Assembly: GCA_029207755.1 (NCBI GenBank)
Contig: JARCOQ010000016.1
Span: 6,186,501-6,250,500, forward strand
Source: Chamaea fasciata
Taxonomy: Eukaryota; Chordata; Aves; Passeriformes; Sylviidae
Reading direction: 5' to 3'
Length of the DNA stretch: 64,000 nt
Part shown: positions 33,691 to 46,035 of the stretch, piece by piece
How positions within the stretch are numbered: position 1 is the stretch's first letter
How the letters are laid out: each line of letters starts with the position of its first letter
Translations under genes and position numbers: made by a program
The notes under the pieces: model-generated
Told to the model about the DNA's origin: nothing
Seen by the model: only the letters and a program-made list of their open reading frames with translations
The model's database searches: none

Positions 33691-35061
33691 CTGTGCCTGT
33701 AAAACCTGCACTTACAAATCTGGTATAATGAGAGATGGCTTTTGCAGATGATTTTTATGGAGGAAAAGTCTTTGAGGTTATTCATCCCTATCCTGCTCAA
33801 GGGAAATCATTTCAATATTATGAGCAAGAGCACTGCTGAAGAGAACATGCAAAAAAACCTGGAAAATGCCTCATTTTATCAACAGAAGCAAGGTCATCCA
33901 AACCCGGAGATGACGACATTCAATATTAGCATCTCCAAGCAGGGTTTGAGCCTCTTGGTAACCATCCATTCCCCAGAGAAATGTCTTCCAGTAACTTTGA
34001 TGTGAATTAATTAGGTTTGCACAGCTGGTAAGTGCCATCTGCCTGCCACGACTGTGCTGGAGAGTCCACGGGATGGCAGAGGATGGCTGTCTCATCCCAC
34101 AGCACCTGCTGTTCCAGCACCCCTTCCGGCATCCTCCTGTCCCAGCATCCAGCAAAGGGAACAAATCAACAGGGCACCATGCAAAAAACAAAACTGCCTC
34201 ATCTCTGACACACGCAACTTTCTCATTCAAGACCTGGTTTATTCTCATTTCCAGGAACTCCACTTGTTTCTGCTCCTCCAGCCCTAAACAGTTGTGTACA
34301 ACATTCTAATGAGGTCCATTCCAGTGATATAAAGGGCACATCCACAACACTGCTCAATTTATTTCTGCTTGGAGCATCCAAGAGCTGCCTCTTAAGGAGT
34401 TTGAGAAGATCTATTAAGAGTCCAGCCCCGACTGGTAAACAATGTCCATTTCTGGACTGGCACCATCAATCCAATCAGCAAAGGCATTTAAGGACAGGAT
34501 GTACAATACTGGAAAATGAAATTACTTTGAAAAGATTCCTCCTTGCTTATTTGCCAGCTAATGACAGAACCAATGCCAAGCACAGGCAATCTGTGCTAGG
34601 GTGTTCAGAGAGACAGTCCTTATGCCGAGACATCTTTTTTTGCCTTCTCATCCACCTAAACACAATCCCACACATTGGTCCTCTCCCTCACTTGAGCCTG
34701 GGAACACCTCCAGAGGCTTCTCCAGCAGTAAAGAGGCAGCAAAATTCCCAATGCTGCATGATCAGGTGCCTTGTTTTGTCTCTTTTTATAAAATGTCATT
34801 AATTCTGCACTTTTGGCAAAGTTGTTTTGTTGTCTTCCCCCTGTAAATATTTGCTGTTGAGAACCATTTGCAATGTAAAACTTCCCTAAGGAAGAGGAGA
34901 AAGGCTGATGCTCTGATGTATTTGATACTTTTCCTTATGTCATCCATGGTGTTTCCCTGCTACTTTTACACGTATTTTCAAGAAAGACTGGATGATATTC
35001 AGCATGCAGAAATACAAAAATAAAAAAAGAAGAAAGGCAAGACAACTCAGCAAGATAAACT
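33691..35061. other. Unique non-coding DNA, no gene seen
   Basis: Frames up to 133 codons have no family features. No repeat recognised. Confidence 0.55.
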
Positions 35062-35170
35062 CAGAGAGTTAAGCCTAAGTTTGGGAGATCCAGGCTCAGT
35101 TCCTTGCTGTGCCAGACTCCCTACAGGACCCTCCTGCCCATCCTACAAAGAGATTAACAACATGCCTTGA
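35062..35170 (+). mobile_element. MIR-like SINE fragment
   Basis: Motif order fits a MIR/tRNA-type SINE: 'TTTGGGAGATCCAGGCTCAG', then 'TTCCTTGCTGTGCCAGACTC', then 'TGCCCATCCTACAAAGAG' followed by ATTAACAAC. These match 'gggagacccaggttca', 'attccctgctctgccac' and 'ccccatctgtaaaatggggataac'. The region between is partly deleted. Confidence 0.6.
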
Positions 35171-35339
35171 CAAAGGTACAGCCCCACAGCCCTCCTGACA
35201 GACCTGAGAAAAGCTTCCAGGGGGTTTGTCCCCACCAAAGTCCAAAGGAGCACCATTAGCCACAGCCTTTGACTGCTCCAGCTGTGTTCCACAGCATCAT
35301 CCAATCACACCTTGCACTCTGCCCCATCCCTTCCCTCCT

Positions 35340-35490
35340 GTGAACTTCCATGTAATAATTGAAAAATGTGACAAGCCTAACTTTAATCATGTTTTAACTC
35401 GGGTTGGTATCATTAATCTTGCAGCCACTGATGGGTAATTTAATTAGGGTGCATTTGTAATGAATTACAATCATCATTTAGCGCTATTGT
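35340..35490. promoter_or_regulatory. AT-rich enhancer-like block with paired-homeodomain site
   Basis: TGTAATGAATTACA at 35456-35469 has the form TAAT-NN-ATTA, the P2 site that paired-class homeodomain dimers bind. Nearby are GTAATTTAATTAGG, TATCATTAATCTTG, TTTAATCATG and GTAATAATTG. The block is free of repeats and of meaningful frames. Motifs are seen; regulatory function is inferred. Confidence 0.35.
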
Positions 35491-37297
35491 TCCTCACACT
35501 AGCAGAGGGGAGTCAGAAAACTGGCACAGTTGATCTTCTTAATTACACTCACACACTATGCAAGGCACCACCAGCCCCAGCCTTTCACTGCTGGCTTTAC
35601 AGATAAAGGAACATCAGCACCAGGGACCCTCCACGTTGAGCCAGGCAAACATCTCCAGGCATGTTCCTCACCAGCAACTGGTGACTACCAGGCCTGGGAG
35701 ATGGAGCCTTTGATGGGGGAGGTGTCAAACCCTAAGCAAGGAGCTCACGGCTGAATCAGAGAGAAAAGTACACAGCCAGAAGAGAAACTGGGTTTCGTTC
35801 TTTCTCACCACCTGCGAACATCTGACACGCGTTCAGGTGTGGCAGGACACAAAAGATGAGTCAATGGATGTATTCCAGAAGGATCCCAACTAAAGGACTG
35901 GCTTTATTTAAACACGCTCACTCGATGGTGTTGTACAGCTGCACCAAAGCTACATGAAAGGCTGTAGTCACTACTGGTGATGGAAGGAGAATATTTGCCC
36001 CAGAGCTTTAAATCCACCTCTACACAACAATATCAGATAACTTCCAGCCAAAACCGCTCATTTCTGCTCAGCTCCTCCACTGCTCCGTGCAGGATGCACA
36101 GCAGTGAGTGCATGTATTTATTTCAGACATGACTTCAGTCTGCAAAAGAGGAGCAATCTGTTGCTGTGGCTGAGCGCCAGCCCACTTCCTCCTCGCTATC
36201 TCTGTGCAGAACAGACAGACTCCACCACGGATGCCGTGTGGTGCCATCCCTCTTTGGCAGCCAGGCTAACCTGCCTCTCAACTAAACCCTTCTTAAGAGC
36301 TGCTCAACTTTTGTTGCTCTCAGTGAGGCGTTTTATAAAAATTTCTATTTGTTTTTATATACATATGATGTGTTTTACACAACAGTTATCATGCACAGGA
36401 CAAAAGGAAAGCAAGCCCTTTGTATCTCCTCCAACAGGGTGGTCAGGATCCCCCTTTCAGTCTTCACTCAGAAGACATCTGGATTTCCAGATCTCAGGGC
36501 AAGCAGGAGAAACAGCTGTTCCCAATATTCCCCAGCTGGGACACCCCAGTTCTGGCACATTCCTGTGGGGAAGCAGAAGCTAGGTCAGATTTTTAAGAGA
36601 GAAAAGAAACATCAGACTCTGGGTTCCATGGTCTAGGAGAATGTCCTAGGGGCAACATGACTTTGTGTCTCCCCTCCTCAAATATATTCACTGAAGTTCC
36701 ACAGAAACTCCATCTGAATTGATTAAAAGTGTCCCGGAGTGCTTTTTTCCCCAATTAATTTTGTCAGGTATCATGGAGGACTCCTTCCTAGATGTGTGGA
36801 ATTTGCCTGGAAACCAAAGAATTCTTGGGCAAGGAAAAACACTGGGCTCTTGCCAAACCTAGTTTTTAAACAAAGGCTTGGGAAGGAGCTTACCAATTTG
36901 GACTGGCAAACCATGATCCCATGCCAGCAAAATGAGCAAGGAAAAGCTATTAAAAACATGTGCAAATCCTTTGTGATAATATAATATGGGAAGAGAAATA
37001 ATTTGATGTGGCTCAGGGCAGAGGACAACCAGGCCTCTGTTTTGGTAATGCTTTTTCCAAGAGTTAGCAAAACCTGGATAAAGTTCTGGACAGTAATGAA
37101 AAGAAAATAGAGAACAGTCTGGATTATACAGTAATGCAACTTTTTAATTGGTGGCTTATACTTATCTGAAACATTGCGCACATTCTTTAAGACAGGCCCA
37201 GGAGAGTACCGCAAAGCACTAGAGAAGGCGAAGAAAGAGGTTTTATAAATCCCTCAGAAATTCTGGGGAAACTGTATGAAGGGACAAAAAACAAGAG
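35491..37297. other. Unique non-coding DNA, no gene seen
   Basis: A 159-codon plus-strand frame (36104-36583) and a 147-codon minus-strand frame (36771-37214) show no domain. No repeat recognised. Confidence 0.58.
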
Positions 37298-37380
37298 GCT
37301 CATAAAAGAGGTCTATAAAATATCAAGATTATAATAAGGGAAAAAGGAGCACTGCTCTTTGTTCTGAAGGGAAAAACAGG
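37298..37380 (+). mobile_element. Possible ancient CR1/L3 fragment
   Basis: CTCATAAAAGAGGTCTATAAAATATCAAG, followed by a GAAAAAGGAGCACTG region, resembles the C-terminal ORF2 segment of old amniote CR1 ('atgatagaggtctataaaatcatgaatgg'). Only about 80 bp can be matched. Confidence 0.45.
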
Positions 37381-37404
37381 AGAGAACTCAGCTGAAAAAA
37401 ATAC

Positions 37405-37655
37405 AATGTAAGGACTTTAATTTTCATTCAACATGTGTTAATTAACCTGTGCAACCATGGTTGTTGGGGAGCAGAAGCACAGAACTTAATGAAAATTGGA
37501 ACAGACAACAACATCCCACTTTCTAAATGGTATTTCTGCCATTTCCATTTTGCTTTCGAGAACGGGATATGGTCAAGAGGAAGTTCCTTTTAATCATGTT
37601 ATTAACAATGCAGTCACTGAGCAGCATTTAATTATATTTTCCTAAGTCACGAGGA
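37405..37655. promoter_or_regulatory. AT-rich enhancer-like block
   Basis: Repeat-free, with GTGTTAATTAACCTG, CTTTTAATCATG, TTATTAACAATGC and GCATTTAATTATATT. Candidate conserved element by texture. Confidence 0.28.
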
Positions 37656-38329
37656 GCTTCTGCGGCATGCTCACAGCTGGGAGCTTAGATGGCAAAACCC
37701 TTCTGAGTGACTCTTCCTGGAAAATGTCCTGCCTGCTCTGCCCCTGCTCTGCTTTAGGGACAAGTGAGGAGCAGGATGGGTGTCCTGTCCCGGCTGCCAA
37801 GCACAAAGTGGGGATGGAGCACAGCTGGAAACGTGTAACTGCCCTCCCCGTTCAACTTCAGCATCAAACCCTTGCCATCGTGTCCCAGCCTGGGACACTG
37901 CCAAGCCAGAGACATGCTGCAACTCCACACAAAGTTTCAGGCAGATGCCTTACTACCTGCTCCCATCCCCTGCCATTATCAAAGCTGAAAAATACAGGGG
38001 GAAAAAAATTCTTTTTATCGTTGGGTTGCTCGCCAAATGCAGAGTCGGCGTTTTCGATACGTTGCCATCAGCATTTCTTTGTCAGTCGCTTTTCTCCACT
38101 TGCTTTCACGTAGTGAGTGAAAAGGATAAAATACCTTTTCTAGCAAAATGATTGTGAAGCCACTTCAAATTAGGGGAGGGATGCAGGCGCAGGTGCAGCT
38201 CTCAGCTGCTGCACTTGAAGATGAACGGGGCTACAAGCTGGCAGCGTCGCTCTTGGGCTGCAGAACCTCCACTGCAGCAGCTCTCAGCCCTTCCACTCTC
38301 AACTCTGTGAAATCCTGACTTCTGAGAGC
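37656..38329. other. Unique non-coding DNA, no gene seen
   Basis: A 148-codon frame and an overlapping 123-codon plus frame, with no domain. No repeat recognised. Confidence 0.55.
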
Positions 38330-38860
38330 TGACATCACTCAATTATTTTCTCTGCTGGAACTGATTTTTTTTTCAGGGATGCACTGGTAAAAAGCACACA
38401 GTGCTCATGAGATCTGCTACCCCAAGTGTAATTTTCCGTTTGTAAATAAATTTTGGCCACCACCCAGTCTGGGTGGGATGACTTGGAAGCAACTGATATT
38501 TGAAATCTCAACCATAGCATGAAAATAGTCTTTAATGAACTGTGCATCAGAGGGAAAAAAAGAATTGGCTGCAAAATAACAAGTGATAACCATTGGAAAA
38601 GAAGGCGAAGCATATGCAGGAGGAAACTCCATTAAAGCAGCAGCCATGCAATTAAAGATGGATGTGGGAAATGCGTGTGTGAGCAGTTCACGGTGCTGCT
38701 GTGACCCACAGGCCCATTAACTCTGGAGCACTGGTAAGCTGATTAGCTCTGGAGAAGGATGATGGCAGAACTCATCAGCTAAGCTTGTTAGCTGCCACAA
38801 AAAGTTGGTGTACCTTGGAAGCTTTGCAAAGCAATTAGCTTGGGGTGGGAGGAGGCAGCA
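38330..38860. promoter_or_regulatory. Enhancer-like block, two sub-blocks
   Basis: 38330-38660 is AT-rich (TCAATTATTTTC, GTAATTTTCCG, TTAAAGCAGCAGCCATGCAATTAAAG). 38715-38860 has repeated GCTGATTAGCTC/CAATTAGCTTGG words. No repeat family or credible frame. Candidate conserved elements. Confidence 0.25.
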
Positions 38861-39429
38861 GAGCCTGCTACAGGAGATGAATAACCCAAAGCAGTCACTG
38901 CGTGGGCACGAGCTCCACATACAGATCGACTGCCTGGCAGAGCTGGCAGTGGGATCTGCCTCTGCTGGGGTGTGGGGAAAAGACCCCCATTCCAGGGCTC
39001 AGCAGCTTGCAGCCTGTCAAAGCAGTGCCTCAGTCACAGCCCAGGTCTGCAGCCTCCTTGCACAATATAGTTAAGCCTCCATGGTTGGCAAGTCCCTCCA
39101 AAATCCCTGTCTGCCATGGCTGAGTGCTCCTGGATGCTCATCATGGAAGGCCGGGAGGTGGATGCTGTCCTTGTGCCAGCCCAGCCCAGCTGAATGTCTG
39201 CAACTCTCCCCAAAATACCTCTTGACCAAGTTTGCTTTAAATAAAACCAGAGGAGCAGGGTAACTCAGCCCAATGGAAAATGACATTTTTCTCCCATCTG
39301 CCTTCAGTCTGCACAGCGATGCCCTGCAGCCATTCAAGAACAATAACTCCTGTCTTACTTGGGAAATAATTTCAAAGAGGTTCAGCTCTAAACACCTCTC
39401 CTCCTTCTGCAGTGGGACCCCACTTCAGC
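38861..39429. other. Unique non-coding DNA, no gene seen
   Basis: GC-richer stretch with overlapping chance frames; no repeat recognised. Confidence 0.55.
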
Positions 39430-39547
39430 CACAGAATCACAAAATCATTTTGGTTGGAAAAGACCATCAGGATCATTTGGGCCCAACCACTAAGCCAGCA
39501 CTGCCAAGTCCACCACTAAACCATGTCCTCAGGTGCCACATCTGCCT
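39430..39547 (-). mobile_element. CR1 LINE 3' fragment (third subfamily type)
   Basis: The plus strand reads CACAGAATCACAAAATCATT, then 'ttggttggaaaagaccatcaggatcatttgg', 'cactgccaagtccaccactaaaccatgtcc' and 'aggtgccacatctgcc'. This is the reverse complement of the CR1 subfamily carrying 'CACTGCCAAGTCCACCACTAAACC'. About 118 bp remain. Confidence 0.93.
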
Positions 39548-39690
39548 GGTGGGGAATGTGACCTGCGCTCCAGACATTTTTATACAGCAAGGGAACCATT
39601 TTATCCCAACTTAAAATGGTTCACACAGCTGCTTCACATCTCCAAAAACTGCACAAACCTACTTCCACTGCATGCACAAGCTGAAGTAAT

Positions 39691-39712
39691 AAAAAAAAAA
39701 AAAAAAAAAAAA
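39691..39712. repeat. A22 homopolymer
   Basis: Twenty-two consecutive A, the longest single-base run in the window. No SINE or processed pseudogene could be recognised in the 150 bp upstream, so it is not called a poly-A tail. Confidence 0.95.
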
Positions 39713-42700
39713 TGGAGCTTTGGTCTTTGTGCCAGTTCACAATGGCAGCAGTCTTGTACATGTCAGCTTCTGTTTGCCTTTTTTTCTTTTTTCCATAAAA
39801 ACAAAACAGAGACAAGAATATCAAATATTAAATCCCCAAGGAATATAAATATTAAAAAAGCTTTAATCACAAACCCACAGATTATTTAGGCTACATGTGG
39901 CTGTAAGGGTGTAGCAAATGCCTGTAAGGGTGTGGAAAGTTAATTCTTTAGGGTACAACCATAGAGGGAAAATACGTGTTTTTAACTTAATGCTTTCTAA
40001 TTTCCAAATGCCTACCTGCAAACACTCATTGTGAATGCATGGAGATGTCTGATGCATTCATTATGTCTGTTTGGTTAATCTGCTTTTACACAAAACTAAA
40101 AGAGATTAATAAACTTCCCTAAATGCCCTACCATTGCCAGCATTCTTCCCTTTCTGAAAGGCTTTGCTGCAAGACTTGATTTGATTAAAAAACTTTTCTT
40201 CAATTTCGATATCCTGAAGTCAAGGTACTAGATGGCAATCTTTGTTTTTGTTTCAAAATAAGGAAACTTTGCAGTTGCAGAGTAAACATGATGCAAGTAT
40301 AACTGACAGCTCAAAACCAGATGGCAAATAAAATTATCTCAAAGCATATTGTTATTTTTTACATTGCATTTACAATTTTCAACATTCGTATTTGGCAACA
40401 CTGCTGTCCCTCATTTTATGTAGGTTAAAAGTGAGAAGCAGCCGTCTGCTCACTTCAAAGTTAAGTATTTACCCCCAGGTAGGATCTATTTATGTGCATT
40501 TAACCAACTATTTATAGTCATTTGAAAACAGAAGGTTTTCATGAAAAGTGCTGGCATAGCCTTCCCTATAACTGCGTTGATAACATGTTCTCTCTGTTCC
40601 CACTGGACCTTCTAACTTGATAACTCCTTTGGTAAAGATGAACTGGAATGTGGGGATCTGTGATATTAAAATTTCTTCGAGCAACCAACCCCTCTGCTTC
40701 CCCAGATGCTTTTCTGCTGCTTGTAGCAATAAATCTTCCAGTCATGCAGCGAGGCACCAAGGCACTCATGGCTTTTATTAGATAGGCTTCTAGGGCTTTG
40801 GGAAGTATTAATAGTCCGTCAGAGGAGGCACTGACACTGATCTCCAGGTAGCCAAGGCAGAACATCTCAGTGTGATGGGGCTGGTGATGAACACGGGACA
40901 AAAGCACAACCAGAGTGTCACCCATTGACATCATCCCCCTTCATGCCACGGATTTATTCTCCCTGCTGTCCTTTCTAAGAAACACAACAGTCACACGGCG
41001 AGATTTCTAAAATGAGATCTATGCCCCAGTCCCTCAGCAAAGCAGCAGCAGGAGCAAGAAAAACAATTTGTTTCTAGAAGCTGATATTCAAAACCCACCT
41101 CTCTGCTCTGCTCACTGCTCCACCACTGCAAACAGGGCCTTTCTAGCTCCCGAGCCTGACTGCACAAAGATCCACTAGATAAAAAACCATATCTAAATGA
41201 GAAATGCAGCAAAAAGAAATGAGTTTAGACAGCTCCTCCCCTCTGATCTGAGCTACAATAATTATGCCCACATCACGTGAATTCATGGCTGCACATCCTT
41301 AGCATAGCTCATTTTACCCAATAACTTCAAGATCCTCTTCCAGAGGCTCATCTCTCTCCTCACCCACCTTTCCTGGTGTCCAACTCACCCATTTCTCTTC
41401 ACCATCACAGCTTTCCATTGCATAGCCCTTCCCTAAGGCAGGTGCTCCTCGGCAGTCACCCACACACCTTGCTCCGTCAAGGTTTGCAGCTTTGATGCCC
41501 AGACAGTTCCACCCATGTGCCCTCCCATGCTCTTCCCCATGCTAAAAAAGAGCCTGGAAGAGACTTTTGGGAGCAATCCACGCAGACATGAACACATTCT
41601 TCTTGCAAATTTTTCCAGACGTCCTCCTGCCGAGAGAGCTCCAGAACTCTGGCAGTGGATCAGGACAGGCAGGTGACGCTCTGGCTCTGTCCCTCTTCCC
41701 TTCTCTGGCTGCCAGGTTCCTGCTGTGCCCTTCGACCTACCTCTATTCCAATTAACAAACCAAATGAACCAACAGCCACAAGTGTAAACTTATGACACTG
41801 TGCCAGCTGCCACCAGTTCATTCACTCATGGGCTGCTCCTTCCTCTGTGACTCCTTCAGGTTTGGCTTTTAGGCTGTGAGCTTTCTGGAGAAAGCATCTA
41901 TCTCCACTTATCTTTCCTATAAGTGCCAGTAGTAATGTGGTTAATAATAGCAGCTAACCTTTGGCTGCTAAAGTATTAGCAATGCCACCCATAAAGCTGT
42001 GTCATATTTAGTGAGCTGTCAGAGCAGCAGCATCATTAAAAAGCCCAAGCACATAACTAATGTATGTAAAGCACTGCAAGAGATAATCATTTGGTTGGTT
42101 GGTGATTTATTCCAAAACTGGTGGAAGCAAAGGGCTTGGCAGTGAGAATTGCTGAAGGGAGGGAAGCAGGGCAGGCTAACACTCACACTGAAACGGACCT
42201 ACCACCTGGTTTGCAGTAGCAAGTTCTGGTGAAAGCAGTACATGTGTTTTTTGAAAATCAAATGACCCTTCATGGTCTGTGGACTCACTCTCCTAATGAT
42301 TTCTGCCTGGATTTGCAAGCTCTTTTTTTCCTTCTCTTCTCATTTCACATCAGAGGGATGTCAGGACTTTTGCTGCCTAGTGTTAACTTTGTGTCTGTAC
42401 ATGATGTTCTCACTGTGCTCAGTGGGACCCGCAGGCTTCATAATTAGGGCCGGATTCAGGCAGCACCAAGCACACTTGCAAAGATTGTCTTCAAACCCAA
42501 ACTTCCCCACTCCTTCCCAGTGCTGTCCCTCCCTCCCTCCCACCACAGCTCTGCAGGCTAAAGGAGATTACTGAAGAAAAAAGAGACGCCTTCCCCTCCT
42601 CACAGCACAGTGAACCTGGCTGCCTCTCCCGGGGCAGTAGCACCGGGCTGCAGCTCCTGAGCTCTCCTGGTCCTGCATTACTCAATCTCTTTGTAGCCTC

Positions 42701-42874
42701 TCTCCCCGTGGAGCTGAGACCCTCAGTCCTTCCTGGGAACACCAATTCCCTCCTGCACAGCCACGTCAACCTCTCTGCCCACCCTGCCTGACCCACAGAA
42801 CCCCAAACCTGAGCCTCACAGGGCCCAGCCCGCTCGGCAGCTCCCATGGTGGCAAGACAAGACCTGTTGATTTC
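39713..42874. other. Unique non-coding DNA, no gene seen
   Basis: About 3.2 kb. A 12-base direct repeat CTGTAAGGGTGT lies near 39900-39935. 41930-42080 is AT-rich with possible regulatory texture. A (TCCC)n patch lies near 42526-42543. Frames of 118-122 codons (minus 40566-40934 and 42491-42847) have no domain. 42600-42850 is GC-rich but not CpG-rich. Confidence 0.57.
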
Positions 42875-43165
42875 TGTGGTTTCATGTAAGTGTGAATTGA
42901 TGAGCTACTTCAGGAAGCTAATATTAATTCCTGGAATAACGTGCAAGGGCTGCCTGGCTGATTACCCCTCATTCCTGTCTGCTTACAAACAATGATTACA
43001 GGCTAATCTCAGCACTCTTGGAGGAGCTGCGGAGAGTACCCTTCATCTACTGTAATTATGTTCCAGCTCCCTTGGAGCTGGAGCTCTTATTCACTCCTAG
43101 TGTTATCTGCAGTCTAATCTAGTTGGCTGGAATGGAGGTTAAAATTACTCCAAAGAGCTGTAGTA
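42875..43165. promoter_or_regulatory. Enhancer-like block with four GATTA/TAATC sites
   Basis: Repeat-free DNA holding GATTA at 42960-42964 and 42994-42998 and TAATC at 43004-43008 and 43115-43119. These are cores typical of bicoid-class homeodomains (OTX, PITX, CRX). AATATTAATTCC and GTAATTATG also occur, plus a perfect 8-bp stem CCAGCTCC/GGAGCTGG at 43063-43081. No open frame of note. Function is inferred from motif clustering. Confidence 0.35.
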
Positions 43166-43723
43166 ACCTCTTGCTATAGCTCCAAATCCTAGCTAAAGAA
43201 ACCAAATTGTTTTGTGATGGTCAGACAAAGGCACAGGATGAAGGAGAGAAGGATCCAGCACATGGCAAAAGCGAGTATTGCTGGCACTGCCAACAGTTGA
43301 CATTAATACAACTCAATTCTGTTTTTTGCAGAGATGTTCACCCTGCTGTATTTCCTTCAGCCTCTCAGCAGGATGGAGACACAGCAGACATCTCTGCAAG
43401 CTCTTTTAAAAGAAAGCCTTTCCCCAGAGGGACCTGGTCATACAGTCTCCCCAAGCTGCTCCTCCACACTTCAGTGAGGCCTCACAAGGTGCTACAAGGC
43501 AGTAAGTGTCAAAACACCACCAGCCTTTCAGATGTGATGGGAAGGCTTATCTGCTTCCAGAAGTTTTGTTCTAAATATCAAAAGTCAAAGACAGTGTATG
43601 CCTGATTTAATCCTGCAAAGGCTTCCAGGCAACTTCACTTGGCCTAAAAAACAATTCTAGGTAACTGTGCAGGTCAACAACTTCTAAATCCATTTTCTGA
43701 TCACGTTATTTTCTCTGCTATCT
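43166..43723. other. Unique non-coding DNA, no gene seen
   Basis: A 132-codon plus-strand frame (43207-43605) shows no domain or splice context. No repeat recognised. Confidence 0.55.
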
Positions 43724-43942
43724 ATAGATTAGATTTAAGGATGAAATTCTTTGCTGTAAGAGTGCTGGGCACAGGTTGCCCAGAGAAGCTGTGGCTGCCC
43801 CAGCCCTGCACGTGTCCAAGGCCAGGTTGGATGAGGCTTGGAAGAACCTGGACTAGTGAAGATGTCCCTGCCCATGGCAGGGGGGTAGAACTGGATGGTC
43901 TGTAAGGTTCCTTCCAACCCAAACCATTCTGTGACTCTATGA
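43724..43942 (+). mobile_element. CR1 LINE 3' fragment with intact 3' terminus
   Basis: Sense orientation: 'agatttaaggatgaaattctttgctgtaagagtgctgg', 'aggttgcccagagaagctgtggctgccccagcc', 'aaggccaggttggatgaggcttggaagaacctgg', 'gtccctgcccatggcagg', 'ggtctgtaaggttccttccaacccaaacc', then ATTCTGTGACTCTATGA, two copies of the terminal octamer that marks a complete CR1 3' end. About 219 bp. It is the only clearly young CR1 in plus orientation here. Confidence 0.96.
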
Positions 43943-45954
43943 AATTATATTTAACTTCATATGTTTCCCTTCAACATAACTACAGTCTAGAACATCAACA
44001 TTGCCTGCTGTTCTTGCTAGAAACACACGTGGTTTTACAGCACTTCCTTGTGCAGACACAGCTGAGACCCTCTGCTCAGGCACAGAAAAGACCTCTCCCT
44101 CCAAAGCTCTGAACAGGATCCTGTGCTGCCTTCCCTTGCCCCGGGGATGGTTCAGGATGATGGTAACGTACTGGCAACCACAGCAAGGGCTGTCCAGCAA
44201 CCACAGCCTGCACTGGGGCTGTCAGCACAGGCTGAAACCCTGACCACTGTCTCTTACTCACTGCTGCTACAGGCACCTGTGAGATTGAACATGAAAGAAA
44301 CTGCACACGTTGCCATTTGGGGGGACAGGAACCCACCCCTGTAAACAAAGCAAGGGCATGTGCTCCACTGATGCCTGAAGCACACGAGGTTTAACTGCAG
44401 CAATCTGGGAAATGAGACATCTCTCCCCATGATCTCCCAGAAGGCAACCTGATACCTGGGCTGCCAAAGGTCCTGTGTTCTAATTAAGTGTTAAATCTAG
44501 TTTGTTGGTTTTTTTTTTTAATCTAGTAAGATGTTTCTCTGTCCTACAGTGCCGTCAGTCTTTGCTGTGCTGTAATTCAGTAAGGAGAACAGTTAATTAA
44601 GTTTGAACAACAGTGTCTAATGACTTCTATTTAAAGCTGTTCATGAAAAAAATATTAGAAGCCCTTAGAAATTACCTAACTTTGGAAGCAAACATGGTAT
44701 CTTATGAGAATAAAACATAGTCCTGCCCACTTGCACTTTGAAGTTGTGATCTTCTACCCCAAGCAGTGCAGTGGAGCAAGGCATCCCCTCCTGCCCTACT
44801 GCTTATTTTAGATTTAACTCATGATGAGAACACCATGAAAATAACAAAATGTCCCTGGATGCAGGGACCCAAATGAGTGCTGGCAGCATCACTCTTAAGT
44901 GCAGTTCCATTTAAATTGCTCTCAGATGCTGGAGCAATGCAGCTGCTTTGCGGAAACCTGTGGAACCTGGTGGGGAAAGTAGATGGAGAAGCAAACAGGT
45001 CCTGAAGAGAGGGGAAACAGTGAAGAGACAGCAAAATGAGACAGCCTAGAAAACCAGAGAGCAGTCCAAACAAAGCAGCATCACCCAAGATCCCAACAGG
45101 AGAAGACAACCTCATTACAAGTGGCTTGGGAAAGGAGCTAAGGAAAAGAGAAGGGGGAACAGAGGATTACCTATTCTGTTTAACCTCTCAAGATCTTAAT
45201 CCTTATGTTCATCTCTAGAATTCAACAACAGGCACAGAGGTTATGCTGAGACACATGATACAGGAACATTGCCAGCCTCTGCACCAGAGAAACTCCAAGA
45301 ATAAAACACACAGAGATTTAGACACGTCGTTGGTAGATGATAAACACTGGAATTATCGGAGAAATTAATAAGAAGATTGTTTAAATATTAGTCTAATTTA
45401 GCACAAAAGAGGAGATCTAGTGCAGCATTAACCTCAGACAGACCCTTTGAAAACACATCCTGGGAGTTGTGTGCTCACTACACCCACTCACCAAAACATC
45501 TCTAATGAATTTCCTCCAGCCTCGTGTGTCAGATCAGGAGGGAACCCCTCGAGGTAACTTCCTTCCTAGCCTTGCCTTCTGCTTAATGCACAGACTGGGA
45601 GTTGTTTGGATACCAAAAGGGAAGCCTTATTTTTCTTATTCTTCTTGGCAGAGACGAAGTGACAAAGACACCTATCCATCACTGCTCTTGGTGAGCATCA
45701 CAGAGCCATAATGCAAGGACTGCACCTGATTTATCTTCTACACAGTCCAAATAGAAAGAGACCTCTGGTCTGTCTCTACTCAAACTGCATCTTGCCAACA
45801 TAATAAATTGAAACATTAAAATGAAAGCTGGTTTCATCCTCCTTTCTGAAGTCGGCAAAGGGGACATGCTGAAGGGAGTTCAGTCTTCCCCTGATGGATT
45901 CCACAGGTGCCCCATGATGGGGACACATATTTACCTGGTGGCTGTCAAAGCCAT
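43943..45954. other. Unique non-coding DNA, no gene seen
   Basis: Contains an 11-base T run at 44509-44519 and an AT-rich patch at 45330-45440 (GGAATTATCGG, AAATATTAGTCTAATTTAGC) that could be a small regulatory element. Frames are 100 codons or fewer. No interspersed repeat recognised. Confidence 0.57.
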
Positions 45955-46035
45955 CCTGGATGTCATTTCTGCATATAGCTCTCCCTGTGACTTGGGAAGG
46001 TTGCTTAACTCACAAAATCACCTGCAAGCTCCCAT
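45955..46035 (+). mobile_element. Possible MIR-like SINE core
   Basis: 'TAGCTCTCCCTGTGACTTGGG' followed by AAGGTTGCTTAACTC resembles the MIR core 'agctgtgtgaccttgggcaagttacttaacc'. Only the core matches. Confidence 0.35.
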
